Translations under genes and position numbers: made by a program
The notes under the pieces: model-generated
Seen by the model: the letters and a program-made list of their open reading frames with translations, nothing else
What the model was told of the DNA's origin: nothing
The model's database searches: none
Shown: in pieces, positions 28,404 through 43,471 of the stretch
Numbering within the stretch: position 1 is the first letter of the stretch
Layout: each line of letters starts with the position of its first letter
DNA from: Dyella sp. C9
GTDB lineage: Bacteria > Pseudomonadota > Gammaproteobacteria > Xanthomonadales > Rhodanobacteraceae
Assembly (NCBI RefSeq): GCF_003332825.1
Contig: NZ_QIRF01000001.1
Location: forward strand, 372,001-436,000
Direction of reading: 5' to 3'
DNA length: 64,000 nucleotides

Positions 28404-30293
28404 TCAGGCCTCCAGCGTCGCCAGGTCGCCCTTTTCTTCCAGCCATGCCTTGCGGTCGCTGGCGCGCTTCTTGGCCAGCAGCATGTCCATCAGCTTGGCC
28501 GTGCCGTCGTCACCTTCCACGGTGAGCTGCACCAGGCGGCGGGTGTCCGGGTGGATGGTCGATTCGCGCAACTGCGCGGGGTTCATCTCGCCCAGGCCCT
28601 TGAAGCGGGTGGTGCTGACCTGGCCCTTCATCTTTTCGCGCTCGATGCGCTGGAGCAGGGCGGTCTTCTCGTTCTCGTCCAGGCAATAGAACACCTGCTT
28701 GCCCACGTCCACGCGGAACAGCGGGGGCATCGCCACGAACACATGGCCGTCGCGCACCAGGGCCGGGAAGTGCTTGAGGAACAGCGCGCTCAGCAGGGTG
28801 GCGATGTGCAGGCCGTCGGAGTCGGCGTCGGCGAGGATGATCACCTTGCCGTAGCGCAGGCCCGAGAGATCGTCCTTGCCCGGATCGCAGCCGATCGCCA
28901 CGGCGAGGTTGTGCACTTCTTCGGAAGCGAGCACCGAGCCCGATTCCACTTCCCAGGTGTTGAGGATCTTGCCGCGCAGCGGAAGGATCGCCTGGAATTC
29001 CTTGTCGCGCGCCTGCTTGGCGCTGCCGCCGGCCGAGTCGCCTTCCACCAGGAACAGCTCGGTGCGGGAAAGGTCGGTGGCAGTGCAGTCGGCCAGCTTG
29101 CCGGGCAGGGCGGGGCCCTGGGTGATCTTCTTGCGCACCACCTGCTTGGCTGCCTTCAGGCGCGCGCTGGCGCGTTCGATGGCGAGCTGGGCGATGCGCT
29201 CGCCGAGGTCCACGTGCTGGTTGAGCCACAGGCTGAAGGCATCGTGGATGACGCCTTCGACCATGCCGGCGGCGTTGCGCGAGGACAGGCGTTCCTTGGT
29301 CTGGCCGGCGAACTGCGGATCCTGCAGCTTGGCCGACAGCACGAAGGCCAGGCGCTCCCACACGTCTTCCGGCGCCAGCTTGACGCCGCGTGGCAGCAGG
29401 TTGCGGATGTCGCAGAACTCGCGGATGGCATTGGTGAGGCCCGAGCGCAGGCCGTTCACGTGGGTGCCGCCCTGTGCGGTAGGAATCAGGTTGACGTAGC
29501 TCTCCTGCACCAGCTCGCCTTCCGGCACCCAGGCCAGGGCCACGTCGAGGCCGTCGGCCTCGCGCTGCACGTGGTGCACGAACAGTTCGGCCGGGATCGC
29601 CTCGGCGCCGGACAGCTCGTCGCGCAGGTAATCGCGCAGGCCGTCCTCGTAGTACCACTCGTTGACGTCGCCAGTGGCCTCGTCGACCAGCTTCACGCTC
29701 AAGCCCGCGCACAGCACGGCCTTGGCGCGCAGCAGGTGGCGCAGCTTGCCCAGCGAGATCTTCGGCGAATCGAAGTACTTGGGGTCGGCCCAGAAGCGCA
29801 CCGTGGTGCCGGTCTTCTTCTTGGGCACCGTGCCGATCACTTCGAGTTCGCTGGCGCGGTCGCCGTTCTCGAAGGCCATGCGGTATTCGTTGCCGTCGCG
29901 GCGGATGGTCACTTCCACGCGATTGGACAGCGCGTTGACCACCGACACGCCCACGCCGTGCAGGCCGCCGGAGAAGTTGTAGTTCTTGCCGGAGAACTTG
30001 CCGCCCGCATGCAGGCGGGTGAGGATCAGCTCGACGCCGGGGACGCCTTCTTCCGGATGGATGTCCACCGGCATGCCGCGCCCGTCGTCGGTGACTTCCA
30101 CCGAGCCGTCGGTATGCACGATCACTTCGATGGACTTGGCGTGGCCGGCCAGGGCCTCGTCCACCGAGTTGTCGATCACTTCCTGCGCCAGGTGGTTCGG
30201 GCGGGAGGTGTCCGTATACATGCCGGGGCGGCGCTTGACCGGGTCAAGGCCGGAGAGGACTTCAATGTCGGCGGCGTTGTAGCGACTGCTCAT
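28404..30293 (-). CDS. parE: DNA topoisomerase IV subunit B
   Basis: ATPase subunit of the decatenating type II topoisomerase. 629 residues: GHKL ATPase at the amino end (VIDNSVDEALAGHAKS, TDDGRGMPVDIHPEEG, GGLHGVGVSVVNALS), the transducer with lysine loop, then the TOPRIM domain (LFLVEGDSAGGSAKQARD; ILADADSDGLHI) and the GyrB-like end RFKGLGEMNP. The lack of the long GyrB insertion and the KRRPGMYTD start support ParE over GyrB. Confidence 0.96.
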   Translation of the reverse strand: MSSRYNAADIEVLSGLDPVKRRPGMYTDTSRPNHLAQEVIDNSVDEALAGHAKSIEVIVHTDGSVEVTDDGRGMPVDIHPEEGVPGVELILTRLHAGGKFSGKNYNFSGGLHGVGVSVVNALSNRVEVTIRRDGNEYRMAFENGDRASELEVIGTVPKKKTGTTVRFWADPKYFDSPKISLGKLRHLLRAKAVLCAGLSVKLVDEATGDVNEWYYEDGLRDYLRDELSGAEAIPAELFVHHVQREADGLDVALAWVPEGELVQESYVNLIPTAQGGTHVNGLRSGLTNAIREFCDIRNLLPRGVKLAPEDVWERLAFVLSAKLQDPQFAGQTKERLSSRNAAGMVEGVIHDAFSLWLNQHVDLGERIAQLAIERASARLKAAKQVVRKKITQGPALPGKLADCTATDLSRTELFLVEGDSAGGSAKQARDKEFQAILPLRGKILNTWEVESGSVLASEEVHNLAVAIGCDPGKDDLSGLRYGKVIILADADSDGLHIATLLSALFLKHFPALVRDGHVFVAMPPLFRVDVGKQVFYCLDENEKTALLQRIEREKMKGQVSTTRFKGLGEMNPAQLRESTIHPDTRRLVQLTVEGDDGTAKLMDMLLAKKRASDRKAWLEEKGDLATLEA

Positions 30294-30383
30294 GCGGAGG
30301 GACCAACTTGGGTTAAGCGCGGGAGGATGGGTTGCCCGGGCGGGCAGGTCAAGCGTTCCCGGGCTGCTGAACTATCTATATGT

Positions 30384-30407
30384 GTAGGAGCGCACCCTGG
30401 GCGCGAC
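30384..30407 (+). repeat. REP-like palindrome
   Basis: GTAGGAGCGCACCCTGGGCG plus CGAC, a single unit of the family, in the 165-bp space between the parE start and the aminopeptidase stop. No inverted partner is nearby. Confidence 0.7.
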
Positions 30408-30458
30408 CGCCCGCCGGAATGGGCGCGCCATGGCGGGCCGCCGGGTGCAGGGATGGCC

Positions 30459-32261
30459 TCAGGCCAGGGGGGCGCAATGGCGCTCCAGCCAGGCCAAGTC
30501 CGCGTCCTCGAGCAAGGGTGCCAGGGCCGCCCGCACGGTGGCGTGATAGTCGTCCAGCCAGGCGCGTTCCTCCGGGTTGAGCAGGCTGGGCTCCAGCGCA
30601 CGGCGGTCGAACGGGCACAGGGTAAGGGTCTCGAAGGCGTAGAACTCGCCGAACTCGGTCTGGTCGGCCTCGATCACCACCGCCAGGTTTTCGTGGCGGA
30701 TGCCGTGGCGGCCCGGCTTGTACAGGCCGGGCTCGATCGAACTGATCATGCCCGGCTCCAGCGGCACCAGGGTGGCGCCGGAAACCGGCGGCCGGATGCC
30801 CTGTGGGCCTTCGTGCACGTTGAGGAAGTAGCCCACGCCATGGCCGGTGCCGTGGCCGAAGTCCATGCCGCTGGCCCACAGCGGCGCGCGCGCCAGCGCG
30901 TCGAGCTGCGGCCCGCTGGCGCCCTTGGGGAAGCGGGCGCGGCTGAGGCCGATCATGCCCTTCATCACCAGGGTGGCGTCCCGGCGCTGCTCGGCAGTGG
31001 TCTCGCCCAACGCCAGCACGCGGGTGATGTCGGTGGTGCCGCCCAGGTACTGGCCACCCGAATCGACCAGCAGCAGGCCCTCGGCCTTCAGCGCGCTGTG
31101 CGCCTCGGACGTGGCACGGTAGTGCGGCAGCGCGCCGTTGGCCATGTAGCCGGCAATGGTGGAGAAACTCTCGCCAACGAAATCGGGCTGCGCGGAGCGC
31201 TCTTCCAGCAGCAGGCTGTCCACGTCCAGCTCGGTCTGGCGCATGCCGGCGGTGACACGTTCCTCCAGTCGGCGGAACGCGCGAACCAGGGCCGCGCCGT
31301 CACGGCGCATCGTCTCGCGGATGTGGTCCAGCTCGGCCTCGCTCTTGCGCGCCTTGGACAGGGTGGAGGGGTTGGCCGTCTCGACCAGGTCCACCTCGGG
31401 CGGGATGGCCGCAGCCACCGACACCACCACGCGGGCGGGGTCGAGCAGCAGGCGATCGTGCTGGCCCAGTGCGGCCAGCGCGCCGGCAATGGCCGCATAG
31501 TCGGCCACGCGAACCTCGTCGGCGGCGAGTGTGGCGACCAGTGCCTCGTCGAGCTTGCCGCGACCCACGAACAGCGTCGCGGGGCCCTCAGCCTGCACCA
31601 GAAGGTGGGCGAGGAACACCGGGTTGCACTCCACATCGCTGCCGCGCAGGTTGGTGAGCCAGGCGATGTCGTCCAGGCTGGACACCAGGTGGTGAGTGGC
31701 GCCGAGCTTGCGCATGGCCGTGCGCAGGCGGCCGAGCTTGTCGCTGCGCGGCTGCACGGCGTAGCGCAGGGCGTGTTCGAACACCGGCGCTGCGGGCAGG
31801 GCGGGGCGATCGGGCCAGATCATGCCGGGCAGGTCGAGATCCGTGCGCACCGCCGCGCCGGACTCGCCAAGGCGGCGTGCCAGTGCGCGTGCCGTGCCCA
31901 GCGCAACGCTGTCTCCGGCCACGGCCAGTGTCTGACCTGCCTGCAGGTGCTCGCGCAGCCATTCGATATGTTCGGGAGCATGCGCCACGCGCTGCTTCAT
32001 CAGCGCGATGCCGGTGCCGGCCAGCTGCTGGGTCGCCTGGTCGAAGTAACGGCCGTCCGTCCACACGCCGGCGTGGTGCATGGTGACCACCAGCGTACCC
32101 GCCGAACCGGTGAAGCCCGACAGCCATGCGCGCGCCTGCCAGTGTCCGGGCAGGTACTCGGACAGGTGCGGGTCGGCGCTGGGGATCATGCAGGCGGCAA
32201 CGTCATGCTGCTGCATGGCTTGTCGCAGGGCGATGAGCTTGGAGGATGCAGTGTGGTTCAT
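30459..32261 (-). CDS. Aminopeptidase P family protein (Xaa-Pro aminopeptidase, M24B)
   Basis: 600 residues, the long three-domain form also seen in eukaryotic XPNPEP1. It removes N-terminal residues ahead of proline in peptides. Two creatinase-like amino domains (MIPSADPHLSEYLPGHW; TGSAGTLVVT) precede the M24 metal domain with LLVDSGGQYLGGTTDITR, MDFGHGTGHGVGYFLNVHEGP and IRHENL supplying Asp, Asp, His, Glu and Glu ligands. It is cytosolic and divergent from the cyo operon. Confidence 0.93.
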   Translation of the reverse strand: MNHTASSKLIALRQAMQQHDVAACMIPSADPHLSEYLPGHWQARAWLSGFTGSAGTLVVTMHHAGVWTDGRYFDQATQQLAGTGIALMKQRVAHAPEHIEWLREHLQAGQTLAVAGDSVALGTARALARRLGESGAAVRTDLDLPGMIWPDRPALPAAPVFEHALRYAVQPRSDKLGRLRTAMRKLGATHHLVSSLDDIAWLTNLRGSDVECNPVFLAHLLVQAEGPATLFVGRGKLDEALVATLAADEVRVADYAAIAGALAALGQHDRLLLDPARVVVSVAAAIPPEVDLVETANPSTLSKARKSEAELDHIRETMRRDGAALVRAFRRLEERVTAGMRQTELDVDSLLLEERSAQPDFVGESFSTIAGYMANGALPHYRATSEAHSALKAEGLLLVDSGGQYLGGTTDITRVLALGETTAEQRRDATLVMKGMIGLSRARFPKGASGPQLDALARAPLWASGMDFGHGTGHGVGYFLNVHEGPQGIRPPVSGATLVPLEPGMISSIEPGLYKPGRHGIRHENLAVVIEADQTEFGEFYAFETLTLCPFDRRALEPSLLNPEERAWLDDYHATVRAALAPLLEDADLAWLERHCAPLA

Positions 32262-32483
32262 CGACGCATGGTAACAGGGCGCCGGATGAGCTCACTTTCT
32301 GCTCGGATTCGACTAAAGGCGGCCAAAAAATCGGGTGCTGGCTCTTGCATTTCCATGTCAAGTCGCCGCAGTCGCCTGCGCAAGAATTTTCAACTGCGGC
32401 ATTGTGTCTCAAAGTTGTTCAAACCTGCGCGCAACGTCGCTACCATGCCGCGTCCCCACGCAGGTCTCAGGTTGTCTGTGAAT

Positions 32484-33473
32484 ATGCATGCCCTTCTTTC
32501 GCGCTTGCGCTACGCAGGCGTAGGCGCCGCTGTGCTGCTCAGTGGTTGCAACATGGAAGTCCTCACCCCCAAGGGTGACATCGGCTCCCATGAGAAGTCC
32601 CTCATCCTGATCGCGCTGGGCCTGATGGCCATCGTGGCGATCCCGGTCATTGCGATGACGCTGTGGTTCGCCTGGCGCTACCGTTCGTCCAACAAGCAGG
32701 CCACCTACGCGCCGAACTGGTCGCACTCGACCAAGATCGAGGTGGTGGTGTGGACCATCCCGGCCATCATCATCGTGATCCTGGCCGTCATCACCTGGAC
32801 CAGTTCGCATGCGCTGGATCCGTACAAGCCGCTGGAGTCCGAGGCCAAGCCGGTGACGGTGCAGGTCGTCTCGATGGACTGGAAGTGGCTGTTCGTCTAT
32901 CCGGAGTACGGGGTGGCCTCGGTCAATGAGCTGGTGATGCCGGTCGACCGCCCGGTGAATTTCCAGATCACCTCCGACTCGGTGATGAACGCCTTCTTCA
33001 TTCCGCAGCTGGGCAGCCAGATCTACGCCATGGCCGGCATGGAGACCAAGCTGCACCTGATCGCGCGCGAGCAGGGCACCTATGCGGGCCTGTCGTCGAA
33101 CTTCAGCGGCGAAGGCTTCTCGGACATGCACTTCAAGGCCATCGCCACCTCCGAGGACGGCTTCAAGGATTGGATCGCCAAGGCCAAGGCCACCCAGGCG
33201 ACGCTCGACGACGACAGCTACAAGGCGCTGGCGCAGCCCAGCGAGAAGGTGCCGGTTGCCTACTACGGCAACGTGGCGCCGAACCTGTTCGTCGGCGTGA
33301 TCAACAAGCACATGGGCGAGATGTCGCATGACTCCATGCACGGCGAGATGCCGATGGACATGCCGCACGACGCGCCGCAGGACAGCATGCAGGGCATGCA
33401 GATGGACATGCACCACAACGAAGGCGGGGACGCGGTGTCCTCGAACATCACCCCGGCCAAGGCAGAGAAGTAA
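32484..33473 (+). CDS. cyoA: Cytochrome o ubiquinol oxidase subunit II
   Basis: Quinol-oxidising subunit II of the bo3 terminal oxidase. 329 residues: lipoprotein signal with lipobox LLSGC (Cys22), two membrane helices, then the periplasmic cupredoxin domain (FFIPQLGSQIYAMAGMETKL) lacking the CuA cysteines, which marks a quinol oxidase. The tail from about residue 275 is unusually rich in Met and His (MGEMSHDSMHGEMPMDM and MQGMQMDMHH). The huge frame open upstream is shadow; the ATG at 32484 gives the normal signal peptide. It heads cyoABCD. Confidence 0.95.
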   Translation: MHALLSRLRYAGVGAAVLLSGCNMEVLTPKGDIGSHEKSLILIALGLMAIVAIPVIAMTLWFAWRYRSSNKQATYAPNWSHSTKIEVVVWTIPAIIIVILAVITWTSSHALDPYKPLESEAKPVTVQVVSMDWKWLFVYPEYGVASVNELVMPVDRPVNFQITSDSVMNAFFIPQLGSQIYAMAGMETKLHLIAREQGTYAGLSSNFSGEGFSDMHFKAIATSEDGFKDWIAKAKATQATLDDDSYKALAQPSEKVPVAYYGNVAPNLFVGVINKHMGEMSHDSMHGEMPMDMPHDAPQDSMQGMQMDMHHNEGGDAVSSNITPAKAEK

Positions 33474-33476
33474 GCC

Positions 33477-35501
33477 ATGTTTGGAAAGCTCACCCTTGAC
33501 GCGATTCCCTATCACGAGCCGATCGTGATGGTGACGCTCGCCGCCGTCCTGCTGGGCGGCCTGGCGACGCTCGCTGCTCTTACCAAGTTCCGTCTGTGGG
33601 GCTACCTGTGGAAGGAATGGTTCACCTCGGTGGACCACAAGAAGATCGGCATCATGTACATCATCGTGGCGCTGGTCATGCTGCTGCGCGGCTTTGCCGA
33701 CGCCATCATGATGCGCCTGCAGCAGGCCATGGCCGCGGGTGAATCCGCCGGCTACCTGCCGCCGCACCATTTCGACCAGGTGTTCACCGCCCACGGCGTG
33801 ATCATGATCTTCTTCGTGGCCATGCCGTTCATCACTGGCCTGATGAACCTGGTGGTGCCGCTGCAGATCGGTGCGCGCGACGTGGCCTATCCGTTCCTGA
33901 ACTCGCTCAGCTTCTGGCTGTTCGTGTCGGGCGTGGTGCTGGTCATGATGTCGCTGTTCATCGGCGACTTCGCGGCGACCGGCTGGCTGGCCTACCCGCC
34001 GCTGTCGGGGCTGAAGTACAGCCCGACGGTGGGTGTCGACTACTACATATGGTCACTGCAGTTGTCCGGTCTCGGCACCACGCTGAGCGGCATCAACTTC
34101 ATCGTCACCATCATGAAGATGCGCGCCCCCGGCATGACCATGATGAAGATGCCGGTGTTCACCTGGACCGCGCTGGTCACCAACATCCTGATCGTGGCCG
34201 CGTTCCCGATCCTCACGGTGACCCTGGCGCTGCTCACCGCCGACCGCTACCTCGACACGCACTTCTTCACGAACGAGCTTGGCGGCAACGCCATGATGTA
34301 CGTGAACATGATCTGGATCTGGGGCCACCCGGAGGTGTACATCCTGATCCTGCCGTGCTTCGGCGCGTACTCGGAAATCGTCGCCACGTTCTCCAAGAAG
34401 CCGCTGTTCGGCTACAAGTCGATGGTCTACGCCACCTCGTGCATCGGCGTGCTGTCGTTCGTGGTGTGGCTGCACCACTTCTTCACCATGGGTTCGGGCG
34501 CCAGCGTCAATGCCTTCTTCGGCATCACGACGATGATCATCTCGGTGCCCACCGGCGCGAAGCTGTTCAACTGGCTGTTCACCATGTACCGCGGCCGCGT
34601 GGACTTCAACGTGCCGATGCTGTGGACGGTGGGCTTCATGGTGACCTTCGTCATCGGCGGCGTCACCGGCGTGCTGATGGCGGTGCCGGGCGCGGACTTC
34701 GTGCTGCACAACAGCGTGTTCCTGATCGCGCACTTCCACAACGTGATCATCGGCGGCGTGGTGTTCGGCGTGTTCGCGGCGATCAACTACTGGTTCCCGA
34801 AGGCCTTCGGCTTCCGCCTCAATGAGTTCTGGGGCAAGGCTTCGTTCTGGTGCTGGCTGGTCGGCTTCTATCTCGCCTTCATGCCGCTGTACGTGCTGGG
34901 CCTGAAGGGCATGACCCGCCGCATGAACCATTACGCCAATCCCGATTGGCAGCCGTACCTGATCGTGGCTGCGCTGGGCGCGGCGGTGATCGCGCTGGGC
35001 ATCTTCTGCACCCTCGTGCAGTTCTATGTCTCGATCCGCGACCGCAAGAAGCTCACCGATCCCAGCGGCGACCCGTGGGGTGGCCGCACCCTGGAGTGGG
35101 CGATCAGCTCGCCCGCGCCGTTCTACAACTTCGCCATCGTTCCCCAGATCCGCGAGCTGGACCAGTTCTGGGAAGACAAACAAAACGGAGTCGCCTACGT
35201 GCAACCTGCCAAGTACGAAGCTATCCATATGCCCCGCAACACCGGCGTCGGTGTGGTCATGGGCGCGTTCGGTACGGTCCTGGGCTTTGCGCTCGTGTGG
35301 CACATCTGGTGGCTGGCGGCCGTCGGCCTGCTGGGCATGATCGGTGCCTTCATCGCCCGCGCCTACGACAACGACATCGATTACTGGGTGCCGGCGGAAG
35401 AGGTCGAGAAGATCGAGCGTTCGCGCCACGCCCAGCTCAAGCAGTTCCAGACCACGCAGGTGGCCCCGGTGGCGGCTCCCTCGCGCCAGAAGGTGGCTTA
35501 A
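33477..35501 (+). CDS. cyoB: Cytochrome o ubiquinol oxidase subunit I
   Basis: Catalytic subunit with low-spin heme b and the heme o3-CuB centre where oxygen is reduced. 674 residues, about 15 membrane helices. Family blocks: [16 protein letters not shown] (heme ligand His), [17 protein letters not shown] (CuB/Tyr-His pair), HHFFTMGSG (CuB histidines) and [13 protein letters not shown] (heme ligands). It starts 4 bases after cyoA. Confidence 0.97.
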   Translation: MFGKLTLDAIPYHEPIVMVTLAAVLLGGLATLAALTKFRLWGYLWKEWFTSVDHKKIGIMYIIVALVMLLRGFADAIMMRLQQAMAAGESAGYLPPHHFDQVFTAHGVIMIFFVAMPFITGLMNLVVPLQIGARDVAYPFLNSLSFWLFVSGVVLVMMSLFIGDFAATGWLAYPPLSGLKYSPTVGVDYYIWSLQLSGLGTTLSGINFIVTIMKMRAPGMTMMKMPVFTWTALVTNILIVAAFPILTVTLALLTADRYLDTHFFTNELGGNAMMYVNMIWIWGHPEVYILILPCFGAYSEIVATFSKKPLFGYKSMVYATSCIGVLSFVVWLHHFFTMGSGASVNAFFGITTMIISVPTGAKLFNWLFTMYRGRVDFNVPMLWTVGFMVTFVIGGVTGVLMAVPGADFVLHNSVFLIAHFHNVIIGGVVFGVFAAINYWFPKAFGFRLNEFWGKASFWCWLVGFYLAFMPLYVLGLKGMTRRMNHYANPDWQPYLIVAALGAAVIALGIFCTLVQFYVSIRDRKKLTDPSGDPWGGRTLEWAISSPAPFYNFAIVPQIRELDQFWEDKQNGVAYVQPAKYEAIHMPRNTGVGVVMGAFGTVLGFALVWHIWWLAAVGLLGMIGAFIARAYDNDIDYWVPAEEVEKIERSRHAQLKQFQTTQVAPVAAPSRQKVA

Positions 35502-35504
35502 CCC

Positions 35505-36154
35505 ATGAGCAGTCCTGCAGTAAGCGCCTCGCACGGCGCACTCGACGACGTCCTCCACGGCGGGGGCGTCGACGGTCACCATCACGATGGCCACCACGAC
35601 GACGGATCCAAGACCCTGCTGGGGTTCTGGATCTACCTGATGAGCGACTGCCTGATCTTCTCGGGCCTGTTCGCCACCTTCGCCGTGCTGGCCAACGCCA
35701 CCGCCGGCGGCCCGACGGGCAAGGAGCTGTTCGAGCTGCCGTACGTGCTCGGCGAGACCATGCTGCTGCTGGTCTCGTCGGTCACCTTCGGCATGGCCAT
35801 GCTCAACATGCATGCCGGCCAGAAGGGCAAGGTGCTGGCGTGGCTGGCGGTGACCTTCGTGTTCGGTGCCGGCTTCATCGGCATGGAAGTCTACGAGTTC
35901 GCCAAGCTGATCCATGAGGGCGCAGGCCCGGATCGCAGCGCCTTCCTGTCCAGCTACTTCACCCTGGTCGGCACCCACGGCCTGCACGTCACCTGCGGCC
36001 TGATCTGGCTGGTGGTGATGATGGACATGATCCGTCGCTACGGCCTCAACGACGCGACCCGTCGCCGCCTGTCGTGCCTGAGCCTGTTCTGGCACTTCCT
36101 GGATATCGTCTGGATCTGCGTGTTCACCTTTGTCTACCTGCGGGGGGCCATCTG

Positions 36155-36155
<1 letters not shown>
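35505..36155 (+). CDS. cyoC: Cytochrome o ubiquinol oxidase subunit III
   Basis: 216 residues with five membrane helices ([38 protein letters not shown]). A His/Asp-rich amino end ([16 protein letters not shown]) precedes helix 1. It is a structural subunit of the bo3 complex and shares one base (TGATG) with cyoD. Confidence 0.96.
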
Positions 36156-39364
<3,209 letters not shown>

Positions 39365-39374
39365 CCCGCTCTGA

Positions 39375-40781
<1,407 letters not shown>

Positions 40782-40799
40782 TAGGAGCGCATACCGCCC

Positions 40800-41120
40800 A
40801 TGCTGCGCTGGGTCGCCCTGGTCCTGGTCCTGCTGCTGATCGCCCTGCAGATGAAACTGTGGGGCGGCAACGGGGGCGTGCACGAGGTGCAGGCCTTGCG
40901 CGCCGCCGTGCAGAAGCAGGGTGAGGACAATGACAAGCTGACCCAGCGCAACCAGGCCCTGGGCGCGGACGTGGATGACCTCAAGCACGGCGAACAGGCC
41001 GTCGAGGCGCGTGCACGTGCCGAGCTGGGCCTGATCAAGCCGGGCGAAACGTTCTACCAGGTCGTCGAGAAGCCAGGCGCCCAGGCGCCCGCTTCCAGCA
41101 CGAGCAGCGGGGGCCAATGA
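40800..41120 (+). CDS. ftsB: Cell division protein FtsB
   Basis: 106-residue bitopic divisome protein acting with FtsL and FtsQ. One membrane helix ([17 protein letters not shown]) is followed by a coiled coil (about residues 30-70) and the conserved [21 protein letters not shown]. The last 15 residues are Ser/Gly-rich. AGGAGCG precedes the ATG; the gene overlaps ispD by 4 bp. Confidence 0.95.
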   Translation: MLRWVALVLVLLLIALQMKLWGGNGGVHEVQALRAAVQKQGEDNDKLTQRNQALGADVDDLKHGEQAVEARARAELGLIKPGETFYQVVEKPGAQAPASSTSSGGQ

Positions 41121-41809
41121 GCGGCCCCCTGTGGTGCGTGGTGCCGGCGGCGGGGCGCGGCACCCGTGTTGGCGGCGACATTCCCAAGCAATACCTGCCG
41201 CTGGCGGGCCGGCCGTTGATCCTGCACACGCTGGAGCGCCTCGCGGCACACCCGCAGGTGGCTGGCCTGATGGTGGTGCTGGGTTCGGCCGACGACCAGT
41301 GGCCGGGCACCACCACCTTGTCCGGCAAGCCGGTGCTCACCTGCCTGGGTGGTACCGAGCGCTGCGACTCCGTGCTGGCGGGCCTGCGTGCGCTGCCGCC
41401 CGAGGTAACCGACGAGGCCTTCGTGCTGGTGCACGATGCCGCGCGCCCCTGCGTGCGCGAGCGCGACATCGCCCGCTTGATCGAGCTTGGCATACTGGCG
41501 GGCGGTGGCCTGCTGGGCGCGCCGTTGCGCGACACGCTCAAGCGTGCCGGCGGCGATGGCCGCAGCCACGAGACCGAGCCGCGCGATCACCGCTGGCGTG
41601 CCTTCACGCCGCAGATGTTCCGCCGCGGCGAATTGTCGGCGGCGTTGCTGGCAGCCTCGTTGGCCGGTGTTACGGTGAGCGACGAGGCGATGGCCATGGA
41701 ACGCGCCGGCTTCGCGCCACTGCTGGTCGAAGGTGCCGAGGACAATATCAAGGTGACCACGGCCACCGACTTCGCGTTGGCCGAGTTCCTGTTGCCACGA
41801 ACGAAATGA
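41117..41809 (+). CDS. ispD: 2-C-methyl-D-erythritol 4-phosphate cytidylyltransferase
   Basis: MEP isoprenoid pathway: CTP plus methylerythritol phosphate to CDP-ME. 230 residues with the nucleotide-binding [30 protein letters not shown] and ATDFALAE near the end. Between ftsB and ispF in the usual gammaproteobacterial cluster. Confidence 0.96.
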   Translation: MSGPLWCVVPAAGRGTRVGGDIPKQYLPLAGRPLILHTLERLAAHPQVAGLMVVLGSADDQWPGTTTLSGKPVLTCLGGTERCDSVLAGLRALPPEVTDEAFVLVHDAARPCVRERDIARLIELGILAGGGLLGAPLRDTLKRAGGDGRSHETEPRDHRWRAFTPQMFRRGELSAALLAASLAGVTVSDEAMAMERAGFAPLLVEGAEDNIKVTTATDFALAEFLLPRTK

Positions 41810-41820
41810 GGAAGGCGCCC

Positions 41821-42297
41821 ATGATGCGTATCGGCCAGGGTTTCGACGTCCACGTGTTTGGCGAGGGCGACCACGTCATGCTCGGTGGCGTGCGCGTGCC
41901 GCACAGCCGGGGCGTGGTGGCGCATTCCGATGGCGACGTGGTGCTGCACGCCCTGTGCGATGCCATCTTCGGCGCCCTGGCGCTGGGTGATATCGGTCGT
42001 CATTTTCCGCCGAGCCAGGAGCAGTGGCGCGATGCCAATAGCCGCGTCTTCCTGCGCCATGCCGGCAAGCTGATGCGCGAGCAGGGCTATGCGCTGGGTA
42101 ATGCTGACGTCACCGTGATCTGCGAGTCGCCAAAGGTGGGCCCGCATGCGCTGGCCATGCGCGAGGCCGTGGCCGAGGAGCTCGGCTGCGAGGTGAGCCA
42201 GATCAGTATCAAGGCCACCACCACCGAAAAGCTCGGTTTCACCGGCCGCGGCGAAGGCATCGCCGCCCAGGCCTGCGTGCTGCTGGTGCTGGCCTGA
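41821..42297 (+). CDS. ispF: 2-C-methyl-D-erythritol 2,4-cyclodiphosphate synthase
   Basis: Cyclises CDP-ME-2-phosphate to MEcPP with release of CMP. 158 residues; zinc ligands in GQGFDVHVF and later [38 protein letters not shown]. The ATG at 41821 has GAGGAAGG 5 bases upstream; an ATG at 41806 overlapping the ispD stop would add five residues. Confidence 0.96.
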   Translation: MMRIGQGFDVHVFGEGDHVMLGGVRVPHSRGVVAHSDGDVVLHALCDAIFGALALGDIGRHFPPSQEQWRDANSRVFLRHAGKLMREQGYALGNADVTVICESPKVGPHALAMREAVAEELGCEVSQISIKATTTEKLGFTGRGEGIAAQACVLLVLA

Positions 42298-42415
42298 GGC
42301 AGGCGCGTCGGGCCGCTTTCTCGGCTCCGCCACGCCACAGCTGATTCAATGACGCCGGGCGAAGGCCTGGCGGAACTTTCTGTTTGATGGAGACCGGCTG
42401 CGCCGGTGGAGTCCC

Positions 42416-43429
42416 ATGTCTGATCTCGAACTGCCCTACGCCTACGGCAACCCGCCCCTGACCGCCGTGCTGCGCGCTGCGCCGGAAGACTTCCAGGTGG
42501 AGGAAATCCTCGGTTACGACGCCGATGGCGAGGGCGAGCACGCCTTGTTGTGGGTGGAAAAGCGCGGCGCCAATACCGACTGGGTCGCCCGCGAGTTGGC
42601 GCGCTTTGCCGAAGTACCGCCGCTCAATGTCGGCTATGCCGGCCTGAAGGATCGACATGCGGTGACGCGCCAGACCTTCTCCGTGCAGTTGGCCGGCAAG
42701 CCCGACCCGGACTGGTCGGCCTTTCCGCACGCCGACGTGAAAGTGCTGGCCGCCACCCGCCACAAGCGCAAGCTCAAGCGCGGAGCCTTGCGCGGCAACC
42801 GCTTTGTACTGGTGTTGCGCGAGGCGCACGGCGATCGGGCCGTGGTCGAGCAGGTGCTGCAGCAGATCAGCCGCCGCGGCGTGCCGAACTATTTCGGCGA
42901 GCAGCGTTTCGGTCGTGAAGGCGGCAACGTGGCGCTGGCCAGGGCGATGTTCGCCGGCCGCCGTTTCGACCGCGACAAGCGCCACTTCCTGCTGTCCGCC
43001 GCGCGTTCGCACATCTTCAATGCGGTGCTGGCGGCGCGCGTGGAGCAGGGCGGCTGGGATACGCCGATGGAAGGCGAGATCTGGGCGCTGGCCGGTTCGC
43101 GCTCGTGGTTTGGCCCCGAGCCGTTCGACGCCGTGCTGTCCGAGCGCCTGGCTAGCGGTGACATCCATCCGTCGGGTCCGCTGTGGGGGCGTGGCGAGAC
43201 GCCCGCCAAGGGCGACGTGGCGGCGCTGGAGAATGCGGTGGCCGGCGAAAACGCCGACCTGGCTGAAGGCCTGGTCGCCGCCAAGATGGACCAGGAGCGC
43301 CGCGCGCTGCGCATGATTCCGCAGAACCTGAGCTGGCGCTGGCTGGAGGGCGACGCCCTGGAGCTGAGCTTCGAGCTGCCGGCTGGCGCCTATGCGACGA
43401 CGGTGGTGCGCGAGCTGGCGCGCACGTGA
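42416..43429 (+). CDS. truD: tRNA pseudouridine(13) synthase TruD
   Basis: Converts U13 of tRNA-Glu to pseudouridine. 337 residues; catalytic Asp79 in YAGLKDRHAVTRQ, and the family blocks GVPNYFGEQRFGREG and PQNLSWRWLEGD. It is separated from ispF by 118 bp and from surE by a gene on the other strand. Confidence 0.96.
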   Translation: MSDLELPYAYGNPPLTAVLRAAPEDFQVEEILGYDADGEGEHALLWVEKRGANTDWVARELARFAEVPPLNVGYAGLKDRHAVTRQTFSVQLAGKPDPDWSAFPHADVKVLAATRHKRKLKRGALRGNRFVLVLREAHGDRAVVEQVLQQISRRGVPNYFGEQRFGREGGNVALARAMFAGRRFDRDKRHFLLSAARSHIFNAVLAARVEQGGWDTPMEGEIWALAGSRSWFGPEPFDAVLSERLASGDIHPSGPLWGRGETPAKGDVAALENAVAGENADLAEGLVAAKMDQERRALRMIPQNLSWRWLEGDALELSFELPAGAYATTVVRELART

Positions 43430-43471
43430 ATCGGGTTCCCTCTCCCCGCCGGCGAGGCGGAGTGGGCGGAC

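Noticed and set aside
28224..33473. A single 1749-codon rightward frame covering parE, the aminopeptidase and cyoA
   Set aside because: It is the antisense of parE and the aminopeptidase, both confirmed by motifs; only its last part (from 32484) is a real gene, cyoA. High GC content keeps the antisense frame open.
34053..36095. 680-codon leftward frame
   Set aside because: Antisense to cyoB and cyoC; extremely His/Arg/Asp-rich translation with no family features.
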